A stretch of 64,000 nucleotides of DNA, taken from assembly GCF_001887355.1 (NCBI RefSeq), contig NZ_MPIN01000001.1, positions 1,139,785-1,203,784 on the forward strand, given 5' to 3'. Below, one piece after another: positions 27,034 through 35,668 of the stretch (its first letter is position 1; every line of letters starts with the position of its first letter). The translations under genes were made by a program, and so were the position numbers. Below the pieces are notes generated by a model that saw only the letters and a program-made list of their open reading frames with translations, was not told the origin of the DNA and did not search any database. Origin of the DNA: Cystobacter ferrugineus (GTDB lineage: Bacteria > Myxococcota > Myxococcia > Myxococcales > Myxococcaceae).

Positions 27034-27956
27034 CCTCCTCGTCTCCGGATTGGTCCCTCTATCGCTCGTTCATCGCCGTGCTGCGGGAGGGCTCGCTCTC
27101 GGCGGCCGCCAGAGCGCTGGGGCTCAGTCAACCCACGCTCGGCCGGCATATCGCGTCGCTCGAGAGCGCACTCGGGGTGGCTCTCTTCACCCGGTCACCC
27201 GATGGCCTCGTACCGACCCTGGCCGCCGAAGCGCTCCGCCCCGAGGCCGAGTCGCTCGCCGCCGCGGCCGACGCCCTGCTCCGGACCGCGTCGGGCTCGC
27301 TGAAGGAGAACGCCGGCACGGTGCGGCTCACCGTGAGCGAGGTGTTCGCCGCCGAGGTGGTCGCGCCGATCCTGTCCCGCATGCAGGCCGACCACCCGCG
27401 GATCCTCGTGGAGGTGGCCGTCTCCAACCGGAGCGATGATCTCCTCCGGCGCGAGGCCGACATCGCCGTACGACTGGTGCGGCCGAGCCAGGACGCGCTC
27501 GTGGCGACGCGGGTGGGCGAGGTCGAGCTCGGTCTCTTCGCACACCCCTCCTATCTCGCGCGCCGCCCTGTGCCCCGGTCAGTGGCCGAGCTCGAGGGCC
27601 ACGCGCTGGTCGGGTTCGATCGCGGCGCTCCGTACACGCGCACGCTCCAGCTCGAAGGCCGGCCCCTCACGCGCGAGCAGTTCACGTTCCGCTCGGACAA
27701 CGACCTCGCTCAGCTCGCGGCGATCCGGGCGGGTTGTGGCATCGGTGCCTGTCACGTTCCGCTCGCCCATCGTTCGGGCCTCGTCCGCGTCCTGCCCTCG
27801 GCATTCGCGCCCACCGTCGAGATGTGGGTCGCCATGCATGAAGATCTGCGGACGACCGCGCGGTATCGGACCGTCTTCGATGCGCTCACCGCCGGACTGA
27901 AGGACTACCTCCGCGAGCCGGCGAGGCGTCCTCACCGGCAGCTCCGCAAGCGCTAG
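27030..27956 (+). CDS. LysR-family transcriptional regulator
   Basis: 308 residues. The N-terminal winged helix-turn-helix is clear: YRSFIAVLREGSLSAAARAL then SQPTLGRHIASLE. A periplasmic-binding-like effector domain follows (AEVVAPILSRMQADHP and LVRPSQDALVATRVGEVELG). It most likely regulates the divergent epoxide hydrolase in response to a small ligand. No Shine-Dalgarno is visible before the ATG, so translation may be leaderless or weak. Its stop is one base before repeat copy 2. Confidence 0.9.
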   Translation: MASSSPDWSLYRSFIAVLREGSLSAAARALGLSQPTLGRHIASLESALGVALFTRSPDGLVPTLAAEALRPEAESLAAAADALLRTASGSLKENAGTVRLTVSEVFAAEVVAPILSRMQADHPRILVEVAVSNRSDDLLRREADIAVRLVRPSQDALVATRVGEVELGLFAHPSYLARRPVPRSVAELEGHALVGFDRGAPYTRTLQLEGRPLTREQFTFRSDNDLAQLAAIRAGCGIGACHVPLAHRSGLVRVLPSAFAPTVEMWVAMHEDLRTTARYRTVFDALTAGLKDYLREPARRPHRQLRKR

Positions 27957-27957
27957 G

Positions 27958-28052
27958 TCCATCAGGTTGTTCGAGCAGGACCGCCGGAGCACCTACCCGA
28001 AAACCCAAGGGGCCATTCGTTCTCACTCCGTGCGATTCGTCACCGCGGAGAC
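27958..28052. repeat. 95-bp direct repeat, copy 2
   Basis: Same orientation and about 95 percent identity to 25586-25680. It starts one base after the LysR stop codon. The two copies are 2372 bp apart, so recombination between them would excise the epoxide hydrolase and LysR genes as a unit. Confidence 0.9.
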
Positions 28053-28296
28053 TCGCCTGGCATCCCGGCTGAACCACGCCGCCCCCTGCGAGTGCGTCCC
28101 ATGTCGAGCCGGTCCGGCTCGGAGCACTGCCCGGCACCTTCCGGCAGGCAGGGCCAGCAAGGTCGTACTCCCCCCAAGCGGGGGAGCAGGAGGCAAGCGT
28201 GGCGCCGCCCGGCGGCGTCACAAAAAAAGGCGCGGCGACTCCATCCCTGGTGTTGAGGGCAACTTGAAACAGCCTTGAGCTAGGGAGCAGAGGAGT
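28053..28296. other. Gene-free region before the lipid cluster
   Basis: Holds a perfect palindrome (28105-28121), a CTCCCCC/GGGGGAG stem near 28170 and a G+C-rich stem followed by an A-run near 28225. No gene was seen. The promoter of the desaturase operon must lie here. Confidence 0.4.
28105..28121. promoter_or_regulatory. 17-bp palindrome upstream of the lipid cluster
   Basis: CGAGCCGG-T-CCGGCTCG, 8-bp perfect arms around one base, 175 bp upstream of the first desaturase gene. It could be an operator or part of an RNA stem; nothing more can be shown. Confidence 0.3.
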
Positions 28297-29301
28297 ATGT
28301 CACACCTTCATGAGGATGTTGGCATCGACCACCCATCGGTGGCTTCTCGAGCGAGGATTGCCATGGCGAACTCCCCCGAGCAGGCAAGACTCGATCAACT
28401 CCTGGCCGTCATTGTCACGGTGGTTCCAACCCTGGGAACAATTGCCGCGGGAGTGTTATGGTGGACTGGCCATGCTCCAGCAGCGCCGGAATTGATCACC
28501 GCCGCGATCCTATACATCATCACTGTCATTGGACTGGAAGTCGGTTTCCATCGGCATCTGGCTCACCGGGCATTCCAAGCGCGTCCAGGCTTGCGCGCGG
28601 CGCTCCTCGCGGCGGGCTCCATGGCCTTCCACGGGCCCGCCATCTGGTGGTGCGCGATCCACCGGCGCCATCATACGCTGAGTGATCTGGAGGGAGATCC
28701 GCACTCTCCCAGGCTCTCTGGAGATGGCGCCTGGGGAAAGTTGAAAGGCTTCTTTCACAGCCACATGGGTTGGCTCTTCACGGCGGGCTCGACACGGCCC
28801 GAGAACTGGCGCGACCGGGTCCGGGACCTCTACGAGGATGAGCTGGTCCTGCGCCTGCACCTGCAATATTATGCATGGTTGTTCCTGGGCCTGCTCATTC
28901 CCGCCGCGGTCAGCGGGTTCGTGCACGGCAGCCTGTCCGGCGCCCTGATGGGCTTCCTCTGGGGCGGCATGGTTCGCATTTTCCTCGTGAATCAGTGCAT
29001 CTGGTCGCTCAACTCCTTGTGCCACCTGATCGGGAAGCCCTATTTCAGCACCCGGGACCACAGCAAGAACAGCTTCATCCTGGCGTTGTTCACCTTTGGC
29101 CAGGGCTGGCACAACAACCACCATGCATTCCCAAGCTCCGCCTATACAGGGCTCAGGTGGTGGCAGATCGACTTCGGAGGGTGGGTCGTCTGGACGCTGA
29201 AATCCACGAGGCTCGTCTGGGACGTGCGCAAGCCAACCCCGGAGATGATCGCCCTCAAAGCTCTCTACAAAAAACCAAGCACTCGGGAGGATCCACCTTG
29301 A
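28297..29301 (+). CDS. Membrane fatty acid desaturase (type 1), first of two
   Basis: 334 residues, several membrane spans, and the three His boxes of the di-iron membrane desaturases: HRHLAHR, HRRHH and HNNHH. These enzymes use O2 and electrons from a carrier to place a double bond (or, in acetylenases, a triple bond) in a fatty acyl chain. A GGGAG lies nine bases before ATG 28297. Its stop overlaps the TTG start of the carrier protein gene, so desaturation of an ACP-bound chain is plausible. No ferredoxin or rubredoxin gene is nearby. Chain position and product are unknown. Confidence 0.88.
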   Translation: MSHLHEDVGIDHPSVASRARIAMANSPEQARLDQLLAVIVTVVPTLGTIAAGVLWWTGHAPAAPELITAAILYIITVIGLEVGFHRHLAHRAFQARPGLRAALLAAGSMAFHGPAIWWCAIHRRHHTLSDLEGDPHSPRLSGDGAWGKLKGFFHSHMGWLFTAGSTRPENWRDRVRDLYEDELVLRLHLQYYAWLFLGLLIPAAVSGFVHGSLSGALMGFLWGGMVRIFLVNQCIWSLNSLCHLIGKPYFSTRDHSKNSFILALFTFGQGWHNNHHAFPSSAYTGLRWWQIDFGGWVVWTLKSTRLVWDVRKPTPEMIALKALYKKPSTREDPP

Positions 29302-29561
29302 GCAATCCAACAATCGCCCAGACGCAGTCCGCTGACAGCCGTGCGTGGATGTGTAACTACCTGGCCAGGAAGCTGGGGGTCACGCCCGAGCAGGTGGACA
29401 CGAAGAAGACGTTCGACAGTTTCGGACTCGACTCGGCCGAGGCCGTGCGAATGGTCGGAGACCTGGAGGACTTCGTCGGCCGCAAGCTTTCTCCCAGCCT
29501 GCCCTTCAAGTACCCGACCATCGAGGCCCTTTCGCAGCACCTGGATGCGGGCAAGCACTGA
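29298..29561 (+). CDS. Stand-alone acyl carrier protein
   Basis: 87 residues from the TTG at 29298, which has GGGAGG seven bases upstream and overlaps the desaturase stop as TTGA. The 4'-phosphopantetheine site is FGLDSAEAV, with the Ser as attachment point. Helices on both sides (FDSFGLDSAEAVRMVGDLED and LPFKYPTIEALSQHL) are typical of ACPs. It probably carries the fatty chain loaded by the acyl-AMP ligase at 32435 and presents it to the desaturases and methyltransferase. Confidence 0.9.
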   Translation: MSNPTIAQTQSADSRAWMCNYLARKLGVTPEQVDTKKTFDSFGLDSAEAVRMVGDLEDFVGRKLSPSLPFKYPTIEALSQHLDAGKH

Positions 29562-29600
29562 TCGCGTCATTCATTCCTCAACCGGGACAGGAGCCTGGCC

Positions 29601-30485
29601 ATGACAACCAGCGGTGCACAGGCGCAGGTGGGCGCCTCCAAGGAATCCATCCAGTACCACTACGATATTGGGAATGACTTCCTGGCCCTCGCGCAGGAAG
29701 AGACCCGCACGTACTCGTCCGCCATGTGGGAGGACGGGGACACACACGAGCAGGCGCAGATCCGCAAGCTGGACTACCACATCGCGCAGATCCGCGCGGA
29801 GGGAGCCGAGCGGGTCCTCGACATCGGCTGCGGCTGGGGCTCGCTGATGAAGCGGCTGGTGGTGAACCACGGCGTCAAGAAGGTCGTGGGGCTCACGCTC
29901 AGCCAGGAGCAGGAGAAGTACATCCACCAGGCGATCGGGCTGCCGCGGATCGAGGTGCGGCTGGAGAACTGGCAGGACTACCAGCCGAGCGCGCCGTTCG
30001 ACGGCATCATCTCCCTGGGAGCCTTCGAGCACTTCGCGAAGATCGACGAGGACAAGCTCGAGGCGTACCGGCGCTTCTTCGAGCGCTGCTACGGCTTTCT
30101 CAAGCCCGGCGGCCGCATGTCCCTGCAGACCATGGCCTACGGCGACGTCCCCCGCGACCGCAAGCACAAGGACCTGTTCATTGCCCGCGAGGTGTTCCCC
30201 GAGTCGGACCTGCCGTACCTGGCCGACATCGTCCGCTCCAGCGAGATGCTCTTCGAGGTCGAGTTCCTGCGCAATGACCGGCACGACTACGTCAAGACGA
30301 TGCGGGCCTGGTTCGAGAAGCTGCGCGGCAACCGCGAGAAGGCGCTGAAGCTGGTGCCCCTCGAGGTGATTGAGCGCTACGAGCGGATGTATCGGACGAT
30401 GAGCTACTCGTTCGACCTGGGGGCTTTCCACCTCTACCGCATCACCTTCCGGCGCATCGAACCCAACCGTTTCGGCAAAGACTGA
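29601..30485 (+). CDS. Cyclopropane-fatty-acid-synthase-like SAM methyltransferase
   Basis: 294 residues, with AGGAG eight bases before the ATG. The SAM loop VLDIGCGWGSL and the acyl-enzyme motif GAFEHF match the CFA/mycolic acid cyclopropane synthase family, and SIQYHYDIGNDFLAL is the conserved N-terminal helix. It lacks the ~90-residue N-terminal domain of E. coli Cfa and so resembles the short mycobacterial enzymes. It should transfer a methyl(ene) group from SAM to a double bond, giving a cyclopropane or methyl branch. Its place between two desaturases suggests it acts on their product. Confidence 0.87.
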   Translation: MTTSGAQAQVGASKESIQYHYDIGNDFLALAQEETRTYSSAMWEDGDTHEQAQIRKLDYHIAQIRAEGAERVLDIGCGWGSLMKRLVVNHGVKKVVGLTLSQEQEKYIHQAIGLPRIEVRLENWQDYQPSAPFDGIISLGAFEHFAKIDEDKLEAYRRFFERCYGFLKPGGRMSLQTMAYGDVPRDRKHKDLFIAREVFPESDLPYLADIVRSSEMLFEVEFLRNDRHDYVKTMRAWFEKLRGNREKALKLVPLEVIERYERMYRTMSYSFDLGAFHLYRITFRRIEPNRFGKD

Positions 30486-30498
30486 TCCCCGTGCCCCC

Positions 30499-31458
30499 AT
30501 GAGCGAAAACGTCTCGGCCGCGGCCCTCTCTGGCTCAGGAGGCGATGCGCGGCTTTCCAAGTCATCCCTGCTGCGCCACGGCCTCGTCATCCTCGTGCCC
30601 GTCTTCGGGACGTGCGCGGCCCTCTACCTGTGGTGGAGCGGGCTCGCGGTGCCGAAGACGGCGGACTTCATCCTGCTCGGGGTGTTCTACGTCCTGAACA
30701 TCCTCGGGATGGAGCTGGCCTACCACCGCTACTTCGCGCACCGGTCCTTCCGGGCTCCCCGCGCGGTGGAAATCGCCCTGGGGGTGCTCGGCTCCCTGGC
30801 GTACGTGGGACCGATCATCTGGTGGGTCGCCATCCACCGCATCCACCACAAGAACACGGACCACGAGGGGGATCCGCACTCGCCCTGGTGGCCCCGGTAT
30901 CCAGGCCGCCTCCGGCGGCTGTACCACGCCCACGTGGGGTGGCTCCTGGATGCCCGATGCGCCCGCCCGGAGCAGTGGGGCCAGTATGCGATGGACCTGT
31001 ACAAGGACCCGATCCTGTTCAAGTTCCACATGATGTACGACTACTGGCTGGTGCTCGGCCTGGCGCTTCCGGCGGCCATCGGCGGCCTCATGCATGGCTC
31101 GCTCCAGGGGGTGCTGCTCGGGTTCCTCTGGGGGGGCACGGTGCGCGTCTTCCTCGCCACCAACGCCATCTGGAGCATCAACTCCTTGGGGCATGCGCTC
31201 GGAGGGCGCAGCCCCCTGCGGAGCCGTGACAACAGCCGCAATTCCTTCTGGCAGGCCATCGTCACGCTCGGCGCGGGCTGGCACAACAACCATCACACCT
31301 TCCCTTCCTACGCCATCACCTCTCTGCGCTGGTGGCAGGTCGACCTGACGGGCCTGCTCATCCGGGCCCTTGCGCTCGTCCGGCTCACGCGGGACGTGCA
31401 TCTGCCCAACCCGGCCTCCGTGGAAGCCAAGAAGAAGAAACCCCTGGCGACGACCTGA
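30499..31458 (+). CDS. Membrane fatty acid desaturase, second of two
   Basis: 319 residues, paralogous to the product of 28297-29301. His boxes HRYFAHR, HRIHH and HNNHH are all intact, as are the hydrophobic spans (LVILVPVFGTCAALYLWW and others). The second copy may act at a different chain position or make a second unsaturation in the same chain. It starts 13 bp after the methyltransferase stop and ends 5 bp before the amidohydrolase start, so it is in the same operon. The Lys-rich tail KKKKPLATT is distinctive. Confidence 0.88.
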   Translation: MSENVSAAALSGSGGDARLSKSSLLRHGLVILVPVFGTCAALYLWWSGLAVPKTADFILLGVFYVLNILGMELAYHRYFAHRSFRAPRAVEIALGVLGSLAYVGPIIWWVAIHRIHHKNTDHEGDPHSPWWPRYPGRLRRLYHAHVGWLLDARCARPEQWGQYAMDLYKDPILFKFHMMYDYWLVLGLALPAAIGGLMHGSLQGVLLGFLWGGTVRVFLATNAIWSINSLGHALGGRSPLRSRDNSRNSFWQAIVTLGAGWHNNHHTFPSYAITSLRWWQVDLTGLLIRALALVRLTRDVHLPNPASVEAKKKKPLATT

Positions 31459-31463
31459 TCCTC

Positions 31464-32438
31464 ATGACCACGCGAGAACTTCCCGCTACTTCACCTCGAG
31501 CACCGCGCGCCTTCGACGTGCACGTGCACCTCTTTCCCGGCATGCTGGCGCGCTTCATCTGGAAGTGGTTCGAGGAGAACGCCTGGCAGATCCGGCACAA
31601 GCCCACGCCCGAGGAGACGTTCGATCTCCTCGCGCGCTACGGCATCGAGCGCATGGTCGGGCTCTGCTACACGCACCAGCCCGGCCTCGCTGGCATGCTC
31701 AATGACTTCATGGCGGAGTTGGTGGCCGCCCATCCCGAGCGGCTCGTTGGCTTCGGCACCGTCCTGCCCGGTGAAGAGGGATTCGAAGCAGAGGTCCAGC
31801 GTGCGCTCGGGGAGCTCAATCTCTCTGGGATCAAGATCCACTGCCACGTGCAGAAGATCGCACCGGACGACGACCGCATGTTGCCCGTATTCGATGCCAT
31901 CGCGGAGACGGGCAAGGTCCTGCAGATCCACTGTGGCCCGGTCTCGGAGAGCAACGCCCATAAGCACGAGATCGACGATCTGTGCGCCGTTCCCCGCTTC
32001 GTGCGCGCCATGCGGCGCACGCCGGACATCAAGGTGATCGTGCCCCACATCGGGTATGACGAGGTCCAGCTCTACCTCGACATGTTGGATGAGTTCCCGA
32101 ACCTCTACCTGGATACGGCCATGGCATTCGGGGGGTATCGCGTGGCCCGGGGAGAGGCGCTTCCGGACGTTCGGCCCCTCGCGCTGGCGCGTTATGAGAA
32201 GGGCCAGAAGCCGCGCCTGCCCGAGCTTTGGAAGCCCGCGCTCGAGCAGCTCGTTCCGCAAATCATGGAACGACCGGAGCGGTTCCTGTTCGGCACCGAC
32301 TTTCCCAACCTTCCGTACGACCCCGACCTGGAGATGCGCGAGTTGGAGCGCTACCTGCCTGAAGACGTGCTGCGCCAGGTGCTCTGGGACAACGCCGCCA
32401 GGCTCTTCGGGCCGGCGGAGAGGCAGGGACGCACATGA
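31464..32438 (+). CDS. Amidohydrolase-2 family metal-dependent hydrolase/decarboxylase
   Basis: 324 residues from ATG 31464. The N-terminal FDVHVHLF (HxH metal motif), IQIHCGPV-like strand (LQIHCGP), VPHIGYDE and FGTDFPN are the strand-end ligands of the amidohydrolase TIM barrel. The family holds C-C hydrolases and decarboxylases (ACMSD type) as well as amide or lactone hydrolases. In this operon it could remove a carboxyl group or cleave a lipid-derived intermediate. It overlaps the next start as ATGA, showing tight coupling with the acyl-AMP ligase. A second member of the family is encoded at 36483-37235. Confidence 0.82.
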   Translation: MTTRELPATSPRAPRAFDVHVHLFPGMLARFIWKWFEENAWQIRHKPTPEETFDLLARYGIERMVGLCYTHQPGLAGMLNDFMAELVAAHPERLVGFGTVLPGEEGFEAEVQRALGELNLSGIKIHCHVQKIAPDDDRMLPVFDAIAETGKVLQIHCGPVSESNAHKHEIDDLCAVPRFVRAMRRTPDIKVIVPHIGYDEVQLYLDMLDEFPNLYLDTAMAFGGYRVARGEALPDVRPLALARYEKGQKPRLPELWKPALEQLVPQIMERPERFLFGTDFPNLPYDPDLEMRELERYLPEDVLRQVLWDNAARLFGPAERQGRT

Positions 32439-34159
32439 ATACGGACAGACAGGCCTCACGGTTCGAGTCTCTCGCCGAACTCATCGAGCACCGCGGCACG
32501 GAGCAGCCGGACCTTGAAATCTACCGCTTCGTGGAGGACGGAGAGCGCGTCGTCGCGAGCCTGACGAGCGGGGAGCTGCTGAACAGGGTCCGCGGAATCG
32601 CCCGCCAGCTCGTGGAAGCCCAGCTCGTGGGTGAGCGGGCACTCCTTCTCTACCCGCCCGGGCTCGAGTTCCTCGTCGGGTTCGCCGCCTGCGTCTACGC
32701 GGGAGTGGTGGCGGTACCCGTGTACCCTCCAGACCCGGCGCGTCTGGAGAGGGCGCTGCCGCTCCTGCTGGGAATCATCCGCGACGCGAGCCCTCGCGCC
32801 ATCCTCGGCGACTCCATGACGCTGGAGCTGGCGCGCATGCTGACCAGCGAAATCGAGGACGCCGGCAAGAAGGTCTGGCTCGCAACGGACACGGTGGCCG
32901 AGGCGCCGGATGCCATGCGTGTGAGGCCGCCCACGGAAGAGAGTCTCGCGTTCCTGCAGTACACGTCGGGCTCCACGGGTGCTCCCAAGGGCGTGGCCCT
33001 GAGCCATGGAAACCTGCTCCACAACCTGTCTGTCATTCAAGCGCGGTTCGAGCACACACGCCAGAGCCAGGGAGTGATCTGGCTGCCCTCCTACCACGAC
33101 ATGGGCCTCATCGGCGGCATCCTGCAACCGCTGTACGCGGGGTTCCCCGTGGTGCTCATGTCACCGTTTGATTTCCTGAAGAAGCCCATCAACTGGCTGC
33201 GTGCGATCACCCGGTTCCGGGCGACCACCAGTGGTGGCCCCGCGTTCTCGTTCGACCTGTGCACCCGCGGCGTGCCGGACAGCGAACTCGGCACGCTCGA
33301 TCTCTCGTCCTGGAGCGTCGCGTTCGTCGGCTCCGACATGGTCCGTTGGCAGGGCCTGGACGCCTTCGCGAGGAAGTTCGCCCGCAGTGGCTTCCGCCTG
33401 GAGGCGTTCTATCCGTGCTACGGCCTGGCGGAGTCCACGCTGTATGTGTCCGGCGGCGACAAGGGCGCGGCGCCGGTGGTGCGTCCGAGTCCCGTCCACG
33501 ACGGCGAGCCGCAACTCATGGTCGGCTGCGGCAGAGCGGGCACGGACAGCGAGATCCGCATCGTCGATCCCGACTCATGCACGCCCATGGAAGAAGGACA
33601 GGTGGGCGAAATCTGGACGCGCGGCCCGAGCGTCGCGCGCGGGTACTGGGAGAACCCCGCGCAGACCGAGGAGATCTTCGGAGCCCGGCTGGTGGGCGAT
33701 GACTCCTGGCGCTATCTGCGGACGGGCGACCTGGGGTTCATCCGTGAAGGGGAACTCTTCGTCACCGGGCGCATCAAGGAAGTCATCAAGGTCCGGGGCA
33801 AGAACCACTTCCCCCGCGACATCGAGGTGACGGCCGAGGACAGCGATTCCCAGATGATACGCCGGGGCTGTTCGGCCGCGTTCGCCACGAACGATGACGC
33901 CGAGCTCGTCGTGGTCATCGAGGTGCGCAAGCCGGACGGAGGGGACGCGGCCCTGCCCATGGAGCGCGCCGCGGCGATCTGCGAGAACGTGCGCGCCGCC
34001 ATCACGGCGAAGCATGGCCTCTCCGTGGCGGGCGTCGTGCTGGTGCCTCCCGGCACCGTGCCGAAGACCTCCAGCGGCAAGGTTCGCCGTGTTGTCTGCA
34101 AGGACATGTTCCTCGGTGATGAGCTGCCCGTGCTCGGTGCATGGCGGCGCGGCGGGTGA
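32435..34159 (+). CDS. Fatty acyl-AMP ligase (FAAL)
   Basis: 574 residues. Adenylation motifs: YTSGSTGAPKGVALSH, YGLAESTLYVSGG, GDLGFI and the C-terminal KTSSGKVRR with the catalytic Lys. The segments YGLAESTLYVSGG and VGCGRAGTDSEIRIVDPDS are characteristic of FAAL enzymes, which make acyl-adenylates and pass the chain to a carrier protein, rather than CoA ligases. Likely role: activate a free fatty acid and load the ACP at 29298. It is the biosynthetic anchor of the cluster. ATG 32435 overlaps the previous stop. Confidence 0.9.
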   Translation: MNTDRQASRFESLAELIEHRGTEQPDLEIYRFVEDGERVVASLTSGELLNRVRGIARQLVEAQLVGERALLLYPPGLEFLVGFAACVYAGVVAVPVYPPDPARLERALPLLLGIIRDASPRAILGDSMTLELARMLTSEIEDAGKKVWLATDTVAEAPDAMRVRPPTEESLAFLQYTSGSTGAPKGVALSHGNLLHNLSVIQARFEHTRQSQGVIWLPSYHDMGLIGGILQPLYAGFPVVLMSPFDFLKKPINWLRAITRFRATTSGGPAFSFDLCTRGVPDSELGTLDLSSWSVAFVGSDMVRWQGLDAFARKFARSGFRLEAFYPCYGLAESTLYVSGGDKGAAPVVRPSPVHDGEPQLMVGCGRAGTDSEIRIVDPDSCTPMEEGQVGEIWTRGPSVARGYWENPAQTEEIFGARLVGDDSWRYLRTGDLGFIREGELFVTGRIKEVIKVRGKNHFPRDIEVTAEDSDSQMIRRGCSAAFATNDDAELVVVIEVRKPDGGDAALPMERAAAICENVRAAITAKHGLSVAGVVLVPPGTVPKTSSGKVRRVVCKDMFLGDELPVLGAWRRGG

Positions 34160-34202
34160 TAGGAAGCACACGACAATCCACACGCACCATCGCGGGGGAA
34201 CC

Positions 34203-34706
34203 ATGCCAGAAAGCACGAAGCCTGGAATCAGGAGCCGTACGGTTCATTGGGCGGACGTCCAGGAGATCGTGGCCCACGCCACGAAGGAGGATTATCTGCA
34301 GGGATGGGCCGAGGGCCGCTATCCTGCCCCTCCGATCTGCGATTCCATGGGGATCCGCTTGATCGAGGTCGGCCAGGGGCGCGCGGTGTTTACCGGGACT
34401 CCCGCCGAGTATCACTACAATCCGATGGGCACCGTTCATGGAGGGATGCTGTCCACGCTCATCGACAGCGCGTGTGGTATCGCCTGTATGTCATTGCTGC
34501 CGCATGGCACGCGGTGGACCACGGTCAACCTGAACGTCTCCTTCTTCAAGATGGTGACGGAGGCAACGGGGATCATCCGCTGCGAGGGAGTGGCCGTCCA
34601 TCAAGGACGCAAGATCGTGGTGGCCGATGCAACCATCCTCTCCCCGGACGGAGAGCAGATCGCCTCGGGCCGCGCCACCTGCCTGGTGCTCGACTCTTCC
34701 CGTTGA
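34203..34706 (+). CDS. Hotdog-fold thioesterase (PaaI-like)
   Basis: 167 residues from ATG 34203 (GGGGAA just upstream). The hotdog signature is YNPMGTVHGGMLSTLIDSAC, with the His-Gly-Gly and the acidic Asp on the central helix as in PaaI/4HBT thioesterases. VNLNVSFFKMV and ADATILSPDGEQIASGRAT complete the fold. It should hydrolyse an acyl-CoA or acyl-ACP thioester in the cytoplasm. Two further release-type genes follow, so this one may have a proofreading role. Confidence 0.83.
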   Translation: MPESTKPGIRSRTVHWADVQEIVAHATKEDYLQGWAEGRYPAPPICDSMGIRLIEVGQGRAVFTGTPAEYHYNPMGTVHGGMLSTLIDSACGIACMSLLPHGTRWTTVNLNVSFFKMVTEATGIIRCEGVAVHQGRKIVVADATILSPDGEQIASGRATCLVLDSSR

Positions 34707-34727
34707 GCCGCTGGGGAAAGAGGAGTC

Positions 34728-35633
34728 ATGATCAATGTCACCTGGATCGATAGCTTCCGGCTCCGTGCCCGCGCTGGCGGCATCAGGGACGGCTGGGCGG
34801 CGAGCACGCGCCCCGGAGTCGCGTTCCACGAGCTGCCCGAAGCCACGCTGAGATCGAGGACCGGAGGCACGCGCAAGGCAGGGGAACCCACGGTGGTGAT
34901 GGTGTGTGATCCGCCGAATGTCCTCGAGCACTTCGATGCGGTGTTCGAGAGGTTCTCGCCGCACGGCCGGGTGATCGTCTTCGAGCCGCCCGGGTTCGGG
35001 TTCTCGCTCCCGAGCGCCTCCTTCCGCTTCACCTTCGACGAGTATCGTGCCTGTATCGAGGGCTTGTTGCGGAAGCTGGATGAAGGGCCGTATGTGCTCG
35101 CCTTCACCTGTGTATGGGCACACATCGCGCTCCAGGTCGCGGCGAAGGAGCCGGGGATGATCGCGAAGCTGATGCTCTGGCAATCACCCTCGTGGGCCCA
35201 GCAGGTCACCTGGGCCAGGGAGGTGGACAAGAAGAAGGTCATCTCGCGCCCGGTGCTCGGGCAGGTGATGACGGCGTTGAAGCCGGAGAAGATCGGACTC
35301 GGGTGGTACAGGGCAGCGTTGGCCAAGAACCGGTATCCCGACTTCATGCCCACGCTGGAGCAGGCCCTGAAGCGGGGGGCCTTCTGTTGCCTGGGCTCGT
35401 TGTGGCAGCAGTGGTTCCACGGGTACACGCCACCGCCTGTCCGGGTGGAGCAACCGGCGCTGGTGACCTGGGGCCTGGCGGACCGCACGCATGCGCGCAG
35501 CGACAAGGAATCCATCGGAAGCCAGCTCGCCCACGCGAAGTGGCACAGCTTCCAGCACGCGGGGCACTCTCCTGAGCTGGAGGCGAGCCAGGAGTATTGC
35601 GAGCTCCTCCGGGGTTGGCTCCAGGAGGACTGA
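34728..35633 (+). CDS. Alpha/beta hydrolase-like protein with altered nucleophile elbow
   Basis: 301 residues with the alpha/beta hydrolase layout: VIVFEPPGFGFS (oxyanion region), a nucleophile-elbow position reading AFTCVWAH, an acid loop TWGLADRTH and the His loop QHAGHSPELE. The elbow normally reads GxSxG; here Cys replaces Ser and both flanking glycines are replaced. So it may be a Cys-nucleophile enzyme, a lyase-type member or a non-catalytic binder. It lies in the lipid operon between two thioesterases and could release, cyclise or bind the acyl product. Confidence 0.7.
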   Translation: MINVTWIDSFRLRARAGGIRDGWAASTRPGVAFHELPEATLRSRTGGTRKAGEPTVVMVCDPPNVLEHFDAVFERFSPHGRVIVFEPPGFGFSLPSASFRFTFDEYRACIEGLLRKLDEGPYVLAFTCVWAHIALQVAAKEPGMIAKLMLWQSPSWAQQVTWAREVDKKKVISRPVLGQVMTALKPEKIGLGWYRAALAKNRYPDFMPTLEQALKRGAFCCLGSLWQQWFHGYTPPPVRVEQPALVTWGLADRTHARSDKESIGSQLAHAKWHSFQHAGHSPELEASQEYCELLRGWLQED

Positions 35634-35668
35634 GCGTTCGGGTCTCCCCAGCGCTCATTGGAGGCCTT

